From NCBI GenBank assembly GCA_963664085.2, contig CAXXLO010000002.1, positions 1,116,001 to 1,180,000 on the forward strand: DNA of 64,000 nucleotides. The letters run 5' to 3'. Positions 28,560 through 36,865 of this stretch are shown piece after piece. A model generated the notes under the pieces. The model did no database searches and was not told where the DNA came from. It saw only the letters and a program-made list of their open reading frames with translations. Each line of letters opens with the position of its first letter. The first letter of the stretch is position 1. The DNA is from Bin5 sp022821545. Lineage in GTDB: Bacteria; Chloroflexota; Anaerolineae; Caldilineales; Caldilineaceae. Made by a program: the position numbers and the translations under genes.

Positions 28560-28880
28560 GATTCCTTTCTTACCGGGCATGACGACGCGCCGCACGCTTC
28601 AGGAGTAGGCGCAGCGGCTGAAAGCGGGCACTGATACGGCGCGTCTGCGGCCCAGACTTCCCCGATTCTACCATGTATGTACGGACTGGCACAATACTGA
28701 CATGAAAATGTCGCGAACAGACCCGTAGTTTTCACACACATGTCACTCAAAATGCTGTACACTGCTATTGGCACACCGCATGTGGAATAACCGAGAAAAG
28801 TGTGGGGCGACTGTGCCATCCAACTACGGACCACTGGCGCCCCTGCAACATCTGCATTCTGACCAAGTGAGGCTTTCACA

Positions 28881-30431
28881 ATGAACCACCATTCGTCAGC
28901 CCCCGTAACAACCGCTACCGCCCCCCCCCGAACTAGCGTTCTAAAGCGCCGCCCGGCGGCCAGCGCCAGCCCCGCCGGATGGGCTGCGCCCCGCCTGGGC
29001 CGCCTGCTTCTTCCACTGCTGCTGGCGGCAATCTGGTTCGCTGGCTCACCAGCCGCCCCCGCCGCAGCGCAGGACTTCGACAACCTCCCCGCCGCGCGCA
29101 TCGAGAAACTCCCCACATGGCACGGCGGCTCCACCTTCACATTCGAGCTCCACTTCGCCGAAAACACCAACCTGTCCTTCCGCGACGTGCGCGACGGGAT
29201 GTTCGAGGTCGACGGCGGACGCGTCTTCCGAGCGCCGCGCATCGACAAGAGCAGCAACCAGTCTTTTGAGGTATACGTCCAGCCCGACGGCTTCGGCGAC
29301 ATCACCATCTCCGGTCTGGGAATGACCGCATCTGTGCCGGGTCCGGGCGACCGCCTGGCGGCCCGCATCACGGACCTCCCATCACGACACGACGGCGAAA
29401 AGCAGTTCACGGCGAGGCTCGACTTCAACCGGTCGCCCAACCTCGAATGGCGAAACGTCCGAGACCACGTCGTCGTCACCGGCGGCGACGTCAATCGATC
29501 CCCCCGCGTCGTCAAGGGCGACAACGCGGCGTGGACGCTGATGATCACGCCCGACGGCGACGGAACCGTGGGCATCGCCGTCCCCATCACCGGCTCCTGC
29601 GGCAACCAAGCCGACGTCTGCGACCACGGCGGAACGATGCTGGCCCACGGCGCGTGGCGCACGGTGAGCGGTCCAGCCGGCGACACGCTCACCCGCCCGG
29701 AGAACACCGTCCGCCAGGTCGAGACGCAGCCGACCATCCGGCAGGATGAACCATCACAAACCGAGTCGCCGGGACCCACCGGCGCTTCAGATGTCACCGG
29801 GCAGCAGAAGACGGCGTGTGCGCACACCCTGGCGGAGACCGCAACATCCTTCACCTACAACCTGGATTGCGACGGTCAGCTAACGCAATTTAACGCGTAC
29901 TTGAACCACCCCTCAAAGACCCACAGCTACTCTGCCTACCAAGTGTCCTACAAGATCGGTTCAGGTAGTTGGCAGCTGCAGAGCGGCACAAACCCTGCCA
30001 GTATCTCGCTGCCTTTCTCGGGGACATCAATCACCTACGACGTGTGCATTTCCCCGTTCTTCATGACCGGCGGCCACACTCTGCTCCCGAGTGATGCCGA
30101 TTGTAGCAGCGATTCTTCCGGGCAGACCTCCGGCACGCACGGTGAGACTCGTGTCATCACTCTGAGCGCACCGTTCACGCTGCAGTCGATCTCCAATGCG
30201 GAGTTGACCACCGGGACTGCGGTCAACTTGCAGCTGCCCGCCGCGGTGGGCGCGTCGGGCACGGTGAGCTACTGGCTTGAGGGCAGCCTGCCGTCGGGTC
30301 TCTCGTTCAACACGTCCAATCGCCGGATCACGGGCACCCCGAACTCGGCGGCGACCGCGACCTTGACGCTGGTCGTGAACGACCGGCCCACCCGTCTATC
30401 CCGGTGCGCCGGTCGTTCACGATCACCGTGA
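28881..30431 (+). CDS. Secreted repeat protein, N-terminal part (frameshifted gene)
   Basis: 516-aa first part of a larger exported protein. A 40-residue leader precedes the hydrophobic signal 'LLLPLLLAAIWFAGSPAAPAAAA'-like segment ending in Ala-Gln. Two copies of an about 85-residue beta domain follow ('FTFELHFAENTNLSFRDVRD' and 'ARLDFNRSPNLEWRNVRDH'), then a Thr/Pro linker, an Ig-like segment and a putative Ig (He_PIG) repeat ending 'RRITGTPNSAATATLTLVVND'. The frame then leaves family similarity at a 13-bp inverted repeat and stops; the next He_PIG repeats continue in another frame. A run of nine C (28921-28929) lies in codons 14-17. Confidence 0.75.
   Translation: MNHHSSAPVTTATAPPRTSVLKRRPAASASPAGWAAPRLGRLLLPLLLAAIWFAGSPAAPAAAQDFDNLPAARIEKLPTWHGGSTFTFELHFAENTNLSFRDVRDGMFEVDGGRVFRAPRIDKSSNQSFEVYVQPDGFGDITISGLGMTASVPGPGDRLAARITDLPSRHDGEKQFTARLDFNRSPNLEWRNVRDHVVVTGGDVNRSPRVVKGDNAAWTLMITPDGDGTVGIAVPITGSCGNQADVCDHGGTMLAHGAWRTVSGPAGDTLTRPENTVRQVETQPTIRQDEPSQTESPGPTGASDVTGQQKTACAHTLAETATSFTYNLDCDGQLTQFNAYLNHPSKTHSYSAYQVSYKIGSGSWQLQSGTNPASISLPFSGTSITYDVCISPFFMTGGHTLLPSDADCSSDSSGQTSGTHGETRVITLSAPFTLQSISNAELTTGTAVNLQLPAAVGASGTVSYWLEGSLPSGLSFNTSNRRITGTPNSAATATLTLVVNDRPTRLSRCAGRSRSP
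30375..30420. repeat. Perfect 13-bp inverted repeat at a frameshift
   Basis: GTGAACGACCGGC (30375-30387) and GCCGGTCGTTCAC (30408-30420) flank a 20-base loop. The two halves of the secreted He_PIG protein change reading frame exactly here. The hairpin could promote replication slippage, a sequencing or assembly indel, or, less likely, ribosomal frameshifting. Confidence 0.75.
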
Positions 30432-31873
30432 TCGAGGCGCTGCAACTCGCCAACCCAGGGACGCGGTCGTTCGTGATCGACACGGCCGGATCGACCACAC
30501 TGCCCGCCGCGACCGGCGGCAAGGGGACCAAGACCTACAACCTGTCGCCGGGACTGCCGACCGGTCTCTCACGCACCGGCCCCACGATCAGCGGTACCCC
30601 GACATCGCTGTCGTCGGCAACCTACACGTGGACAGTGACCGACGACACCGGTTCGGTGTCGGTGCAGTTCACCCTGGTAGTGACCCCGCCCAGGCTGAAT
30701 GTTCCGGTGCCGAGCGACATCTACGCGACTGTGGGCGTTCCCATCGGATCGATAGGGATGCCGGTCACGACCGAAGGCGCCGGAAACAAGACCTACAAGA
30801 TAACGGGCGCGCCGCTCAATCTGGCAGGCGGTCCCGAGTTCGGACCGGGTCTGCCGGCGAGCCTGTCGTTCAACCCGTCGACCCGGGTCCTGTCGGGCAC
30901 TCCCGACCACACGCTGGCGAATCGCCGTCTTGCCTACCACGCCACCGACACTGCCGGAGCGACCGGCTACTCGGTGTTCACGCTGCGCATCCGGGAGCCG
31001 CTGTCCCTGGCGCGGCCGGATGACATGGTGATGATGGTGGCAGAAGACCACCACATCGTGCCCATCCAGTTGCCCCGTGCCAGCGGCGGACACCAGCCCT
31101 ATTCCTACTCCGTGTCCGAGCTGCCCTTCGGGTTGCGCTACGACCAGTGGCGGCACGAGATCAACGGCACGCCCCGATACCCAGCCCCGCCTCCGGGTGT
31201 TGAAATCGTCCTGACGGCGCGGGACCAGGCCGGCAACGCGGTGGAGCGCGCGTTCAAAATCGAAATCCTCGCTTGCGCACTGACGCTGGACCCCTTGGAC
31301 GACCGCACCTTCACCGCCGGCTCGGAGATTGACCCGCTTACGCTGCCCGCGGCGCGGGCGCCCTGCGGCGAGGTGACATATAGCGTCAACGGCCTCCCCG
31401 ACGGGTTGAAGTTCGACCCGGAGACGCGCACCCTCAGCGGGACGCCGACGGCCACCAGCTTCACCGTCGCCGCGGTCGAGTACCGCGCCGACGACGGGAC
31501 CGGCAACAAGGCCACGACGTTCACCGTCATGGTGCATTCCGCCACCGCTGTCTGCGGACCTAACTGGGACGCGGGGCACGACCGAGGCGAGGGGCCGATT
31601 GACATCGACAGCGACCTGTACCTGCCCGACGTCGACGAGCTGCTGGTCAAGGTAGGCGAGCCGATGCGGGTGATCCTGCCGGCGGCCACCGGCGGCGAGG
31701 AACCGCTGACCTACGTCATGCGCGGCCTGCCCGACAGCATGTGCTTCGACCCGGAGACGCGGGAACTCTCCGGCGTGCCGCACGCGGTGGACTTCCTCAC
31801 CCCGGACTACATCGTCATGGGCCCCAACCGCACCCGCTCGGAGACCTACGTGCCCATCAACGTGTACGACTGA
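30404..31873 (+). CDS. Secreted repeat protein, C-terminal part with putative Ig (He_PIG) repeats
   Basis: 489-aa continuation of the gene above; joined, the protein would be about 990 aa. It consists of five or six putative Ig (He_PIG) repeats of about 85 residues, each ending in 'G(L/S)PxGLxFxPxTRxLSGTP', a cell-surface adhesion-type architecture. It has no signal peptide of its own and begins in mid-repeat ('RRSFTITVIEALQLANP'), so it is unlikely to be an independent gene. The overlap with the upstream frame (30404-30431) is a result of the shift. No membrane anchor or sorting motif at the C-terminus. A strong hairpin follows 29 bp after the stop. Confidence 0.75.
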   Translation: MRRSFTITVIEALQLANPGTRSFVIDTAGSTTLPAATGGKGTKTYNLSPGLPTGLSRTGPTISGTPTSLSSATYTWTVTDDTGSVSVQFTLVVTPPRLNVPVPSDIYATVGVPIGSIGMPVTTEGAGNKTYKITGAPLNLAGGPEFGPGLPASLSFNPSTRVLSGTPDHTLANRRLAYHATDTAGATGYSVFTLRIREPLSLARPDDMVMMVAEDHHIVPIQLPRASGGHQPYSYSVSELPFGLRYDQWRHEINGTPRYPAPPPGVEIVLTARDQAGNAVERAFKIEILACALTLDPLDDRTFTAGSEIDPLTLPAARAPCGEVTYSVNGLPDGLKFDPETRTLSGTPTATSFTVAAVEYRADDGTGNKATTFTVMVHSATAVCGPNWDAGHDRGEGPIDIDSDLYLPDVDELLVKVGEPMRVILPAATGGEEPLTYVMRGLPDSMCFDPETRELSGVPHAVDFLTPDYIVMGPNRTRSETYVPINVYD

Positions 31874-31901
31874 TCTCCCGCGGCCAGCCGCCGCATAGCA
31901 A

Positions 31902-31939
31902 CCGGCGGCATCCCGTAGTCGGAACCGGGATGCCGCCGG
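31902..31939 (+). terminator. Strong stem-loop after the secreted repeat protein
   Basis: A 14-bp perfect stem (CCGGCGGCATCCCG, 31902-31915, pairing with 31926-31939) with a 10-base loop lies 29 bp after the stop codon at 31873. There is no following T-run, so it may work as a Rho-dependent or 3'-end-protecting hairpin rather than a classical intrinsic terminator. Confidence 0.5.
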
Positions 31940-32000
31940 ACTTACGTAGTGGCAGCATGAGGCTTGCCAGGGTGATTCCCATTGGGACGGTGTTGGTGGT

Positions 32001-32505
32001 GTGATGCTGGAGGATGAACGCACGCGTCGCCTCAACGCAGCCCGCCAACTTGCCAGCCGTACGCAAGCGAGTCTGGAACAGATTCGTCAACAACTGGTTG
32101 CTGCGCCTGTCGTCCATTTCGATGAGAGCGGCATGCGTGTTGCAGGGCGGTTGCAATGGTTGCATGTGGCCAGCACAGCAAAACTGACCCAGACCCATCG
32201 GCCGACCCAAACAGGCGCCGCCCAAAAACCTGCTTGACCGCTTGCGCAAACACAAAGCCGGCGTCCTGGCTTTCATGTATGACTTCCGCATCCCCTTTGA
32301 CAACAATCTGGTCGAACGCGATGTACGCATGATTAAAGTCCAACAGAAAGTCTCCGGCTGCTTTCGTACTGAAGACGGAGCACACATCTTCTGTGCATTG
32401 CGCTCCTATATCTCCACTGCGCGTAAACATGGCCTCAACGCCATTGATGCCATCTACAACGCTTTCCTCGACCAACCCTTCATCCCTGACAACAATCAGG
32501 CTTAG
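32001..32505 (+). mobile_element. IS66-family transposase remnant (N-terminus missing, central deletion, frameshift)
   Basis: Two pieces of an IS66-type transposase. The first frame (32001-32237) carries 'APVVHFDESGMRVAGRLQWLHVAST', the start of the DDE domain. A different frame from about 32215 carries the C-terminus 'FMYDFRIPFDNNLVERD', 'KVQQKVSGCFRTEDGA' and 'RSYISTARKHG'. The N-terminal leucine-zipper/zinc region and the middle of the catalytic domain (about 100 residues) are missing, so it is inactive. No terminal inverted repeats were identified, and no accessory IS66 genes remain. Confidence 0.85.
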
Positions 32506-32577
32506 TAGTTACAAAATATGGCTATAGGGTTCCTGTCCATACCGATCTCCTGGATGATGACGCCTCCCAGGCCGAAA

Positions 32578-32802
32578 TCAATTGAGGAATAAGGACAGAC
32601 CGCCGATCACCACAATCGCCGCGACCTGAAGAACAAGCACAACCACTGACAGATACAGACCGATCACAAATACATTCCAAAGCCAGACAGGTAAGGCGAA
32701 CGGCTTCGTAAAGAACTCTTTGATCAGACCATCCTCTTTGACTTCAGGTCGTTTCTTTTCGGGATCAGTGCCAAAAGGTGGTGGAATACCGGGAGTTAAC
32801 AT
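32578..32802 (-). CDS. Small membrane protein, hypothetical
   Basis: 74-aa protein with a Pro/Lys-rich N-terminus ('GIPPPFGTDPEKKRPEVKED') and a long hydrophobic C-terminus ('FALPVWLWNVFVIGLYLSVV' and onward), enough for one or two membrane spans. AGGAAAGGA lies seven bases before the ATG, which supports translation. Upstream, a further frame of 72 codons (32802-33020) ends in a TGATG overlap with this start, but its sequence is not protein-like. Function unknown; position next to the IS66 remnant gives no clue. Confidence 0.55.
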   Translation of the reverse strand: MLTPGIPPPFGTDPEKKRPEVKEDGLIKEFFTKPFALPVWLWNVFVIGLYLSVVVLVLQVAAIVVIGGLSLFLN

Positions 32803-33687
32803 CAGTGATCCTTTCCTGACGCATCTTTGTCAGATCCTCGGCTGGTGACTCTAAATTGGCCCATTTGCAATCCCGCAATGAACGACACAGCCACCATATC
32901 AGATTTCTCTCCCTTTTGATATGGCCTGCAGAATGATTTGAATAGCTGATAACAGCTTACTCCTTTGGCGTGCGTCTTGTCTTGCTCAAATCTACCGATT
33001 CCGGTAGATCGAAAAACCAAATAGGTCTTCGCCTCCGCACAGATGACACTCCACGATTGGCGTACAGAACATAAATCGGGTCATTCAGACCGATAGATTG
33101 CCCGGCCCCCCTCAATGCACCCTCCCCTCACATTATCCTTCAAAGCTCTCTCACTGTTGACCCGCTAAACAAAACGGAGGCCTCCCCAACGAAAATACCA
33201 GAATATATCATAATATGTCTTAACGTGCTGGAATATGTCAAAAATGTGTCAGAATTCTTCACCGCTCTCACGACTGAACCACTGAATCGAAAAGGGGGGT
33301 CCCCCCAAAAGTCTGTCAAAACTTGTCAAAGTCTGCCAGAACTTGCCCAAATCCCCAATTGCTCTCCCTGTTGAACCGTTGAATCGAACGGGAGAGTCCC
33401 CCCAGGAAACGTGTCAAAAAAATGTCAAAAAGTGACTAAAGGCGACAAAATCCTTCAGTAACGGCACAACCCCATCGCTTACACCATCGTCCCCGGCGAC
33501 CGGCTACCTTCCTCTATCGCCTCTTTTCTCTTACGACAAGCCTGCCTCCCTTCCCCCGCATAAGACTTGGGATGCCCCCCGCCCCGTCGCCGTTGTCTAT
33601 GCTTTGCCGCCCGTGCTACAATTGGGCTCCTTTCAGATGCCAGAAGAGGCGGACGTGCCGCGGCAGGACGGCTTTCAAGTGGACAGA
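32803..33687. other. Long intergenic region with degenerate repeats
   Basis: No convincing gene is visible in about 880 bp between the small membrane protein and the next secreted protein. The middle contains the repeat array listed separately; the rest is AT-rich on the left and C-rich on the right (33480-33600). A possible start for the downstream gene as early as 33604 was not preferred. Confidence 0.6.
33145..33440. repeat. Three degenerate tandem repeats of about 100-118 bp
   Basis: Units start at 33145, 33263 and 33361 with GCTCTC, then a CTGTTGAACC(G/A)(C/T)TGAATCGAA-like block, a palindromic G-run/C-run core (GGAGGCCTCC, GGGGGGTCCCCCC, GGGAGAGTCCCCCC), and a tail rich in TGTCAAAA words (e.g. 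33236, 33315, 33412). The copies are clearly related but diverged. They code for nothing. Confidence 0.65.
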
Positions 33688-35355
33688 ATGCGAGGCGTGA
33701 TCAACAAAATGCAGGGAGCGCGGGGAATCGTCTCTCTCTGCACGCTGCTGGCAATTTCCCTGGCCCTGTGGCAGGGAACCGCGACCTCAAGGGCGCAGGG
33801 ACCGCCTCCCTCTCCTGGTGACGATGAAGCCAGCGCGGCCCATCTCTCCCCCGACGGTTGCAGCGAACTGATCATCAACGGCGGTTTCGAAGCGACCGAC
33901 CTGCAATGGGGCCTGGCGGGCACCGCTCTGCCGCCGAGCTACTCCACGGCGAAAGCGTATGCCGGCGATCGCTCCTTGCGGCTGGGCATCGTGGACAGCG
34001 CCAACCTGGACGCCAGCGACAGCCTCTACCAGGACATTGCGCTGCCCGATTCCGCGCAGCATTTCACGCTCAGTTTTCACTTCTGGGCCAGCCACGAAGA
34101 CGCGCCCGGCAGCGACATGCAGCGCCTGGACATCTACGAAGCGACGACCGGCGTGCGCCTGGCGCAGCCGTGGGCGCGGCTCTCCAACGAGCGGTCGTGG
34201 CAGTTCCAGCTGATCGACCTGACCCACTTCCGCGGGCGCACCCTCCGCATCGAGTTCGGCGTGCATAACGACGGCAGCGGCGGCCGCACCGCGCTCTACC
34301 TGGACGACGTAAGCCTGCTCGCCTGTGAACCGGACGCGACGCCGTTCGTAACGCCGTCCCCGACCGCGCCCCGGCCCGGCGGCACACCGTCCCCGGCCGC
34401 CACCCCGCAACCGGTGACGACGCCTGTGCCGGAAGGCTGTGTCGCCAGCGATACCCTCACCAACGGCGACTTCGAAGGCGTGCTGGACGGCCAGTCCAAT
34501 TGGGCCGTGGGCGAATCGCCGCTCCCTCCCATACTCGCCAGCCAGCCGTCCGGGGGCGCCTTGTCATTGCGGCTGGGCAACCCGCCGGGAAGCGGCACGC
34601 AGAATATCCAGTCCTACTCCTCCGTGCGCCAGCTCGTCCAGCTGCCGGCCGGCGCCTCCAGCGCGTCGTTGCGCTGGAACCATCTCTCGCGCAGTCAGGA
34701 ACCGGCGACGCTCAACCCGGCGCTGGCGTCCGACCGCCAGGAGCTGATCCTGCTGACGTCCTCCCTGGCGACCGAGGCAATCCTCTATCGCAGTCGTGCC
34801 GAAAACGCCGCCTGGGAGACAATGACCGTCGACCTGACACCCTACCTGGACGGGTCCTACTATCTCTACTTCAATGTCTTCAACGACGGCAACGGCAGGC
34901 GCACCTGGATGTTCCTGGACGACGTGCAGCTGCTGGTCTGCTACGCAAATGCAGCTGCGCCGAGCGCGGGCGGGAGCGCAGCCGGCGCCCAACCGCAGAC
35001 CTCGCCGTCCCCTGCCGCAACCTCTTCACCGACACACGAAAGCGCGGCCGCGCTGCCTGGTTCCGACCCGCAGACGCCCGCTCCGGACGCCGCCCAGGAT
35101 TCGGAGGCGAGCGCGACGCCGGCGCTGACCGCGCGCGGGACCATGATCGCCGTCGGCGTTTCAACGCCTTCATCCATCATCCAGCGCTCCAGGCCGGCGG
35201 CCGCCCCGGCCCAGGTCACCGACGTCACCGTGTGGCAACGGTTCCTCCGCATCTCGCAAACTGCCCAGGGGCAGACCTTCATCTTCCTTCTGCTGATCGT
35301 TCTCGTCGCTGTCGGTTATCTGCGTTTTCGCGGCAGCGGACGCCCTCCCCCTTGA
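33688..35355 (+). CDS. Secreted, C-terminally membrane-anchored protein with two carbohydrate-binding-like modules
   Basis: 555-aa exported protein. The signal peptide region is 'IVSLCTLLAISLALWQGTAT'. Two homologous beta-sandwich modules follow, each opening with 'ELIINGGFEATDLQW' / 'TLTNGDFEGVLDGQSNW' and closing with 'HNDGSGGRTALYLDDVSLL' / 'FNDGNGRRTWMFLDDVQLL', the pattern of CBM4/9-like galactose-binding folds. They are joined by Thr/Pro linkers, followed by an Ala/Ser/Pro stalk and a single C-terminal span 'FIFLLLIVLVAVGYLRF'. Start: the Met at 33688 directly precedes the signal peptide; the frame is open further upstream. Likely a surface-exposed glycan-binding or adhesive protein; no catalytic residues seen. 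Confidence 0.75.
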   Translation: MRGVINKMQGARGIVSLCTLLAISLALWQGTATSRAQGPPPSPGDDEASAAHLSPDGCSELIINGGFEATDLQWGLAGTALPPSYSTAKAYAGDRSLRLGIVDSANLDASDSLYQDIALPDSAQHFTLSFHFWASHEDAPGSDMQRLDIYEATTGVRLAQPWARLSNERSWQFQLIDLTHFRGRTLRIEFGVHNDGSGGRTALYLDDVSLLACEPDATPFVTPSPTAPRPGGTPSPAATPQPVTTPVPEGCVASDTLTNGDFEGVLDGQSNWAVGESPLPPILASQPSGGALSLRLGNPPGSGTQNIQSYSSVRQLVQLPAGASSASLRWNHLSRSQEPATLNPALASDRQELILLTSSLATEAILYRSRAENAAWETMTVDLTPYLDGSYYLYFNVFNDGNGRRTWMFLDDVQLLVCYANAAAPSAGGSAAGAQPQTSPSPAATSSPTHESAAALPGSDPQTPAPDAAQDSEASATPALTARGTMIAVGVSTPSSIIQRSRPAAAPAQVTDVTVWQRFLRISQTAQGQTFIFLLLIVLVAVGYLRFRGSGRPPP

Positions 35356-35480
35356 GCGCCTACGGCCGCTTTCCAGTCAACTGCAAGTTTCCAGCTTTTA
35401 GATTGCCGTTCACGAAGAACTGACTACTTGAAGCTGCCTTTTTGTCGAATCCCCACCTATTGGACTAGAATTGCTGTGCT

Positions 35481-35499
35481 CACTACGATATTCGTAGTG
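35481..35499. promoter_or_regulatory. Operator-like dyad upstream of the GNAT/CelD-type gene
   Basis: CACTACGA and TCGTAGTG are perfect arms with a 3-base centre, 98 bp before the next start codon. TTGGAC (35460) and TACGAT (35484) at 18-bp spacing could form a weak promoter whose -10 lies inside the dyad, a typical repressor arrangement. The ACTAC-n-GTAGT shape resembles BlaI/MecI-type operators; no such regulator is in the window. Confidence 0.4.
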
Positions 35500-35503
35500 G
35501 AAC

Positions 35504-35544
35504 GCATGGATCACATTGCATGGATCACATTGCATGGATCACAT
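35504..35544. repeat. 14-bp tandem repeat, three copies
   Basis: GCATGGATCACATT occurs at 35504-35517, 35518-35531 and (13 of 14 bases) 35532-35544, immediately after the dyad and 52 bp before the start codon. It may be a cluster of protein-binding sites or a simple slippage repeat. Confidence 0.6.
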
Positions 35545-35596
35545 ACAGTCTCTCAACACCAGCGACTCACGTTCAGCCTAGCAGATAGAGGAGCTT

Positions 35597-36823
35597 ATGC
35601 TTATCACGAAATCCCCGGCGCCGGACGTGCCTGCGGTGGCGCGCCGGTTGCGGCGCGACGGCCACCACAGTGCCGGCGTTGCCCCGGGGAGCGAGGCGTC
35701 TGCGCAGGAAGCGGACAGCGATGCGGTACCACCCTGTTCTCTTACCGTAACCATCTATGGTCCAACCGCCTATCCCAATGGTTTCAGCGCGCTGGCGTCG
35801 GAGTGGAACGACCTGCTCGCCCGCAGCCGCTACGACACCTTCTTCCTGACGCACGAATGGCAGTCGGTCTGGTGGCAGCAGCTGGGCGCGGGCGATCTGT
35901 GGATCCTGGCCTTCTATCGAGGAGAGTGTGAAGACCCCGCTGACCCTTCACACGCCTCTCCCTGCCCGTCCGGGCTGGTTGGGATTGCGCCCTTCTATCT
36001 GAGTGAGCACAAAAAGGGCAAATGGGCGGGGAAAAGCAGTCTGAAACTGGTCGGCTGTGTGGAGGTGAGCGACTTTCTCGACATCGTTATCGCCGCCGGC
36101 TGGGAGAAGCAGGTCTACTACTGTCTCCTGGACTGGCTGCAGGGCGAGGAGGCGCCGGCGTGGGACTATCTGGACCTGTGCAATCTGCCGGAAGACAGTC
36201 TGAGCTACAAGGCGCTGCCCTCGATTTTCCGCAAAGCGGGTCTGCGGGTGGAGGTCGACCAGGAGGACGTGGCGCCGCACGTGCATCTCCCGGCCCGCTA
36301 TGAAAACTATCTCATGCAGATCGACAAGAAGCAGCGCCACGAGATTCGCCGCAAACAGCGGCGGGTGGAACGGGAGCTGGATGTCGACTTCAGGCTGGTC
36401 CAGTCAATGGACGAGCTGCAGGTGGCGATGGATGAGTTCCTGCGCTTGCAACGCATGAGCCGCCCCGACAAAGAGTCGTTCATGACGCCGCACATGGAAC
36501 GGTTTTTCCGTGTCATGGCCGGCCGCATGCTCGAAGCGGGCTACCTCCATCTCAGTTTTCTCTCTCTGAACGGCGAAAACGCGGCCGCGCTGCTGGCGTT
36601 CGAGTACAAGAAGGAGCTGCTGCTCTACAATTCCGGCTACGATACCGAGAAGTGGGCCGGATACAGCCCCGGTTGGGTGCTGCTGGGCTATGTCATCCAA
36701 CATGCGATCGCGCGCGGCATCGAAGTATTCGACTTTCTGCAGGGCGATGAGGAGTACAAGTATCGCTTCGGCGGCCACGATTACCGGGTCATGCGTACCT
36801 TGATCATCAATGAACCGGCATGA
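35597..36823 (+). CDS. GNAT-superfamily acyltransferase-like protein (CelD/BcsL, Acetyltransf_6 type)
   Basis: 408-aa protein of the FemAB/GNAT-like family often found with exopolysaccharide or cellulose synthesis genes. The N-terminal domain has 'SALASEWNDLLARSRYDTFF' and 'HEWQSVWWQQLG'. The C-terminal Acetyltransf_6 part runs from 'KKQRHEIRRKQRRVERELDV' (residue about 240) to 'FDFLQGDEEYKYRFG' and 'YRVMRTLII'. A Pro/Ser-rich insert of about 15 residues near residue 115 is not typical. GAGGAG precedes the ATG. Acyl donor and acceptor are unknown. It is convergent with the sulfatase gene, 42 bp between the stops. Confidence 0.82.
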   Translation: MLITKSPAPDVPAVARRLRRDGHHSAGVAPGSEASAQEADSDAVPPCSLTVTIYGPTAYPNGFSALASEWNDLLARSRYDTFFLTHEWQSVWWQQLGAGDLWILAFYRGECEDPADPSHASPCPSGLVGIAPFYLSEHKKGKWAGKSSLKLVGCVEVSDFLDIVIAAGWEKQVYYCLLDWLQGEEAPAWDYLDLCNLPEDSLSYKALPSIFRKAGLRVEVDQEDVAPHVHLPARYENYLMQIDKKQRHEIRRKQRRVERELDVDFRLVQSMDELQVAMDEFLRLQRMSRPDKESFMTPHMERFFRVMAGRMLEAGYLHLSFLSLNGENAAALLAFEYKKELLLYNSGYDTEKWAGYSPGWVLLGYVIQHAIARGIEVFDFLQGDEEYKYRFGGHDYRVMRTLIINEPA

Positions 36824-36865
36824 GAAGCTGAACCAGCGCCGCCGGCTGGCTGCCGCTGCCCCCCT

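Noticed and set aside
32802..33020. 72-codon frame overlapping the small membrane protein start by TGATG
   Set aside because: The overlap looks operon-like, but the product has no protein-like pattern and no ribosome-binding site was found.
33145..33440. CRISPR array
   Set aside because: The units are about 100 bp, diverged and without uniform spacers or cas genes nearby.
35504..35544. CRISPR or iteron origin
   Set aside because: Only three directly adjoining 14-bp units; no spacers and no replication gene.
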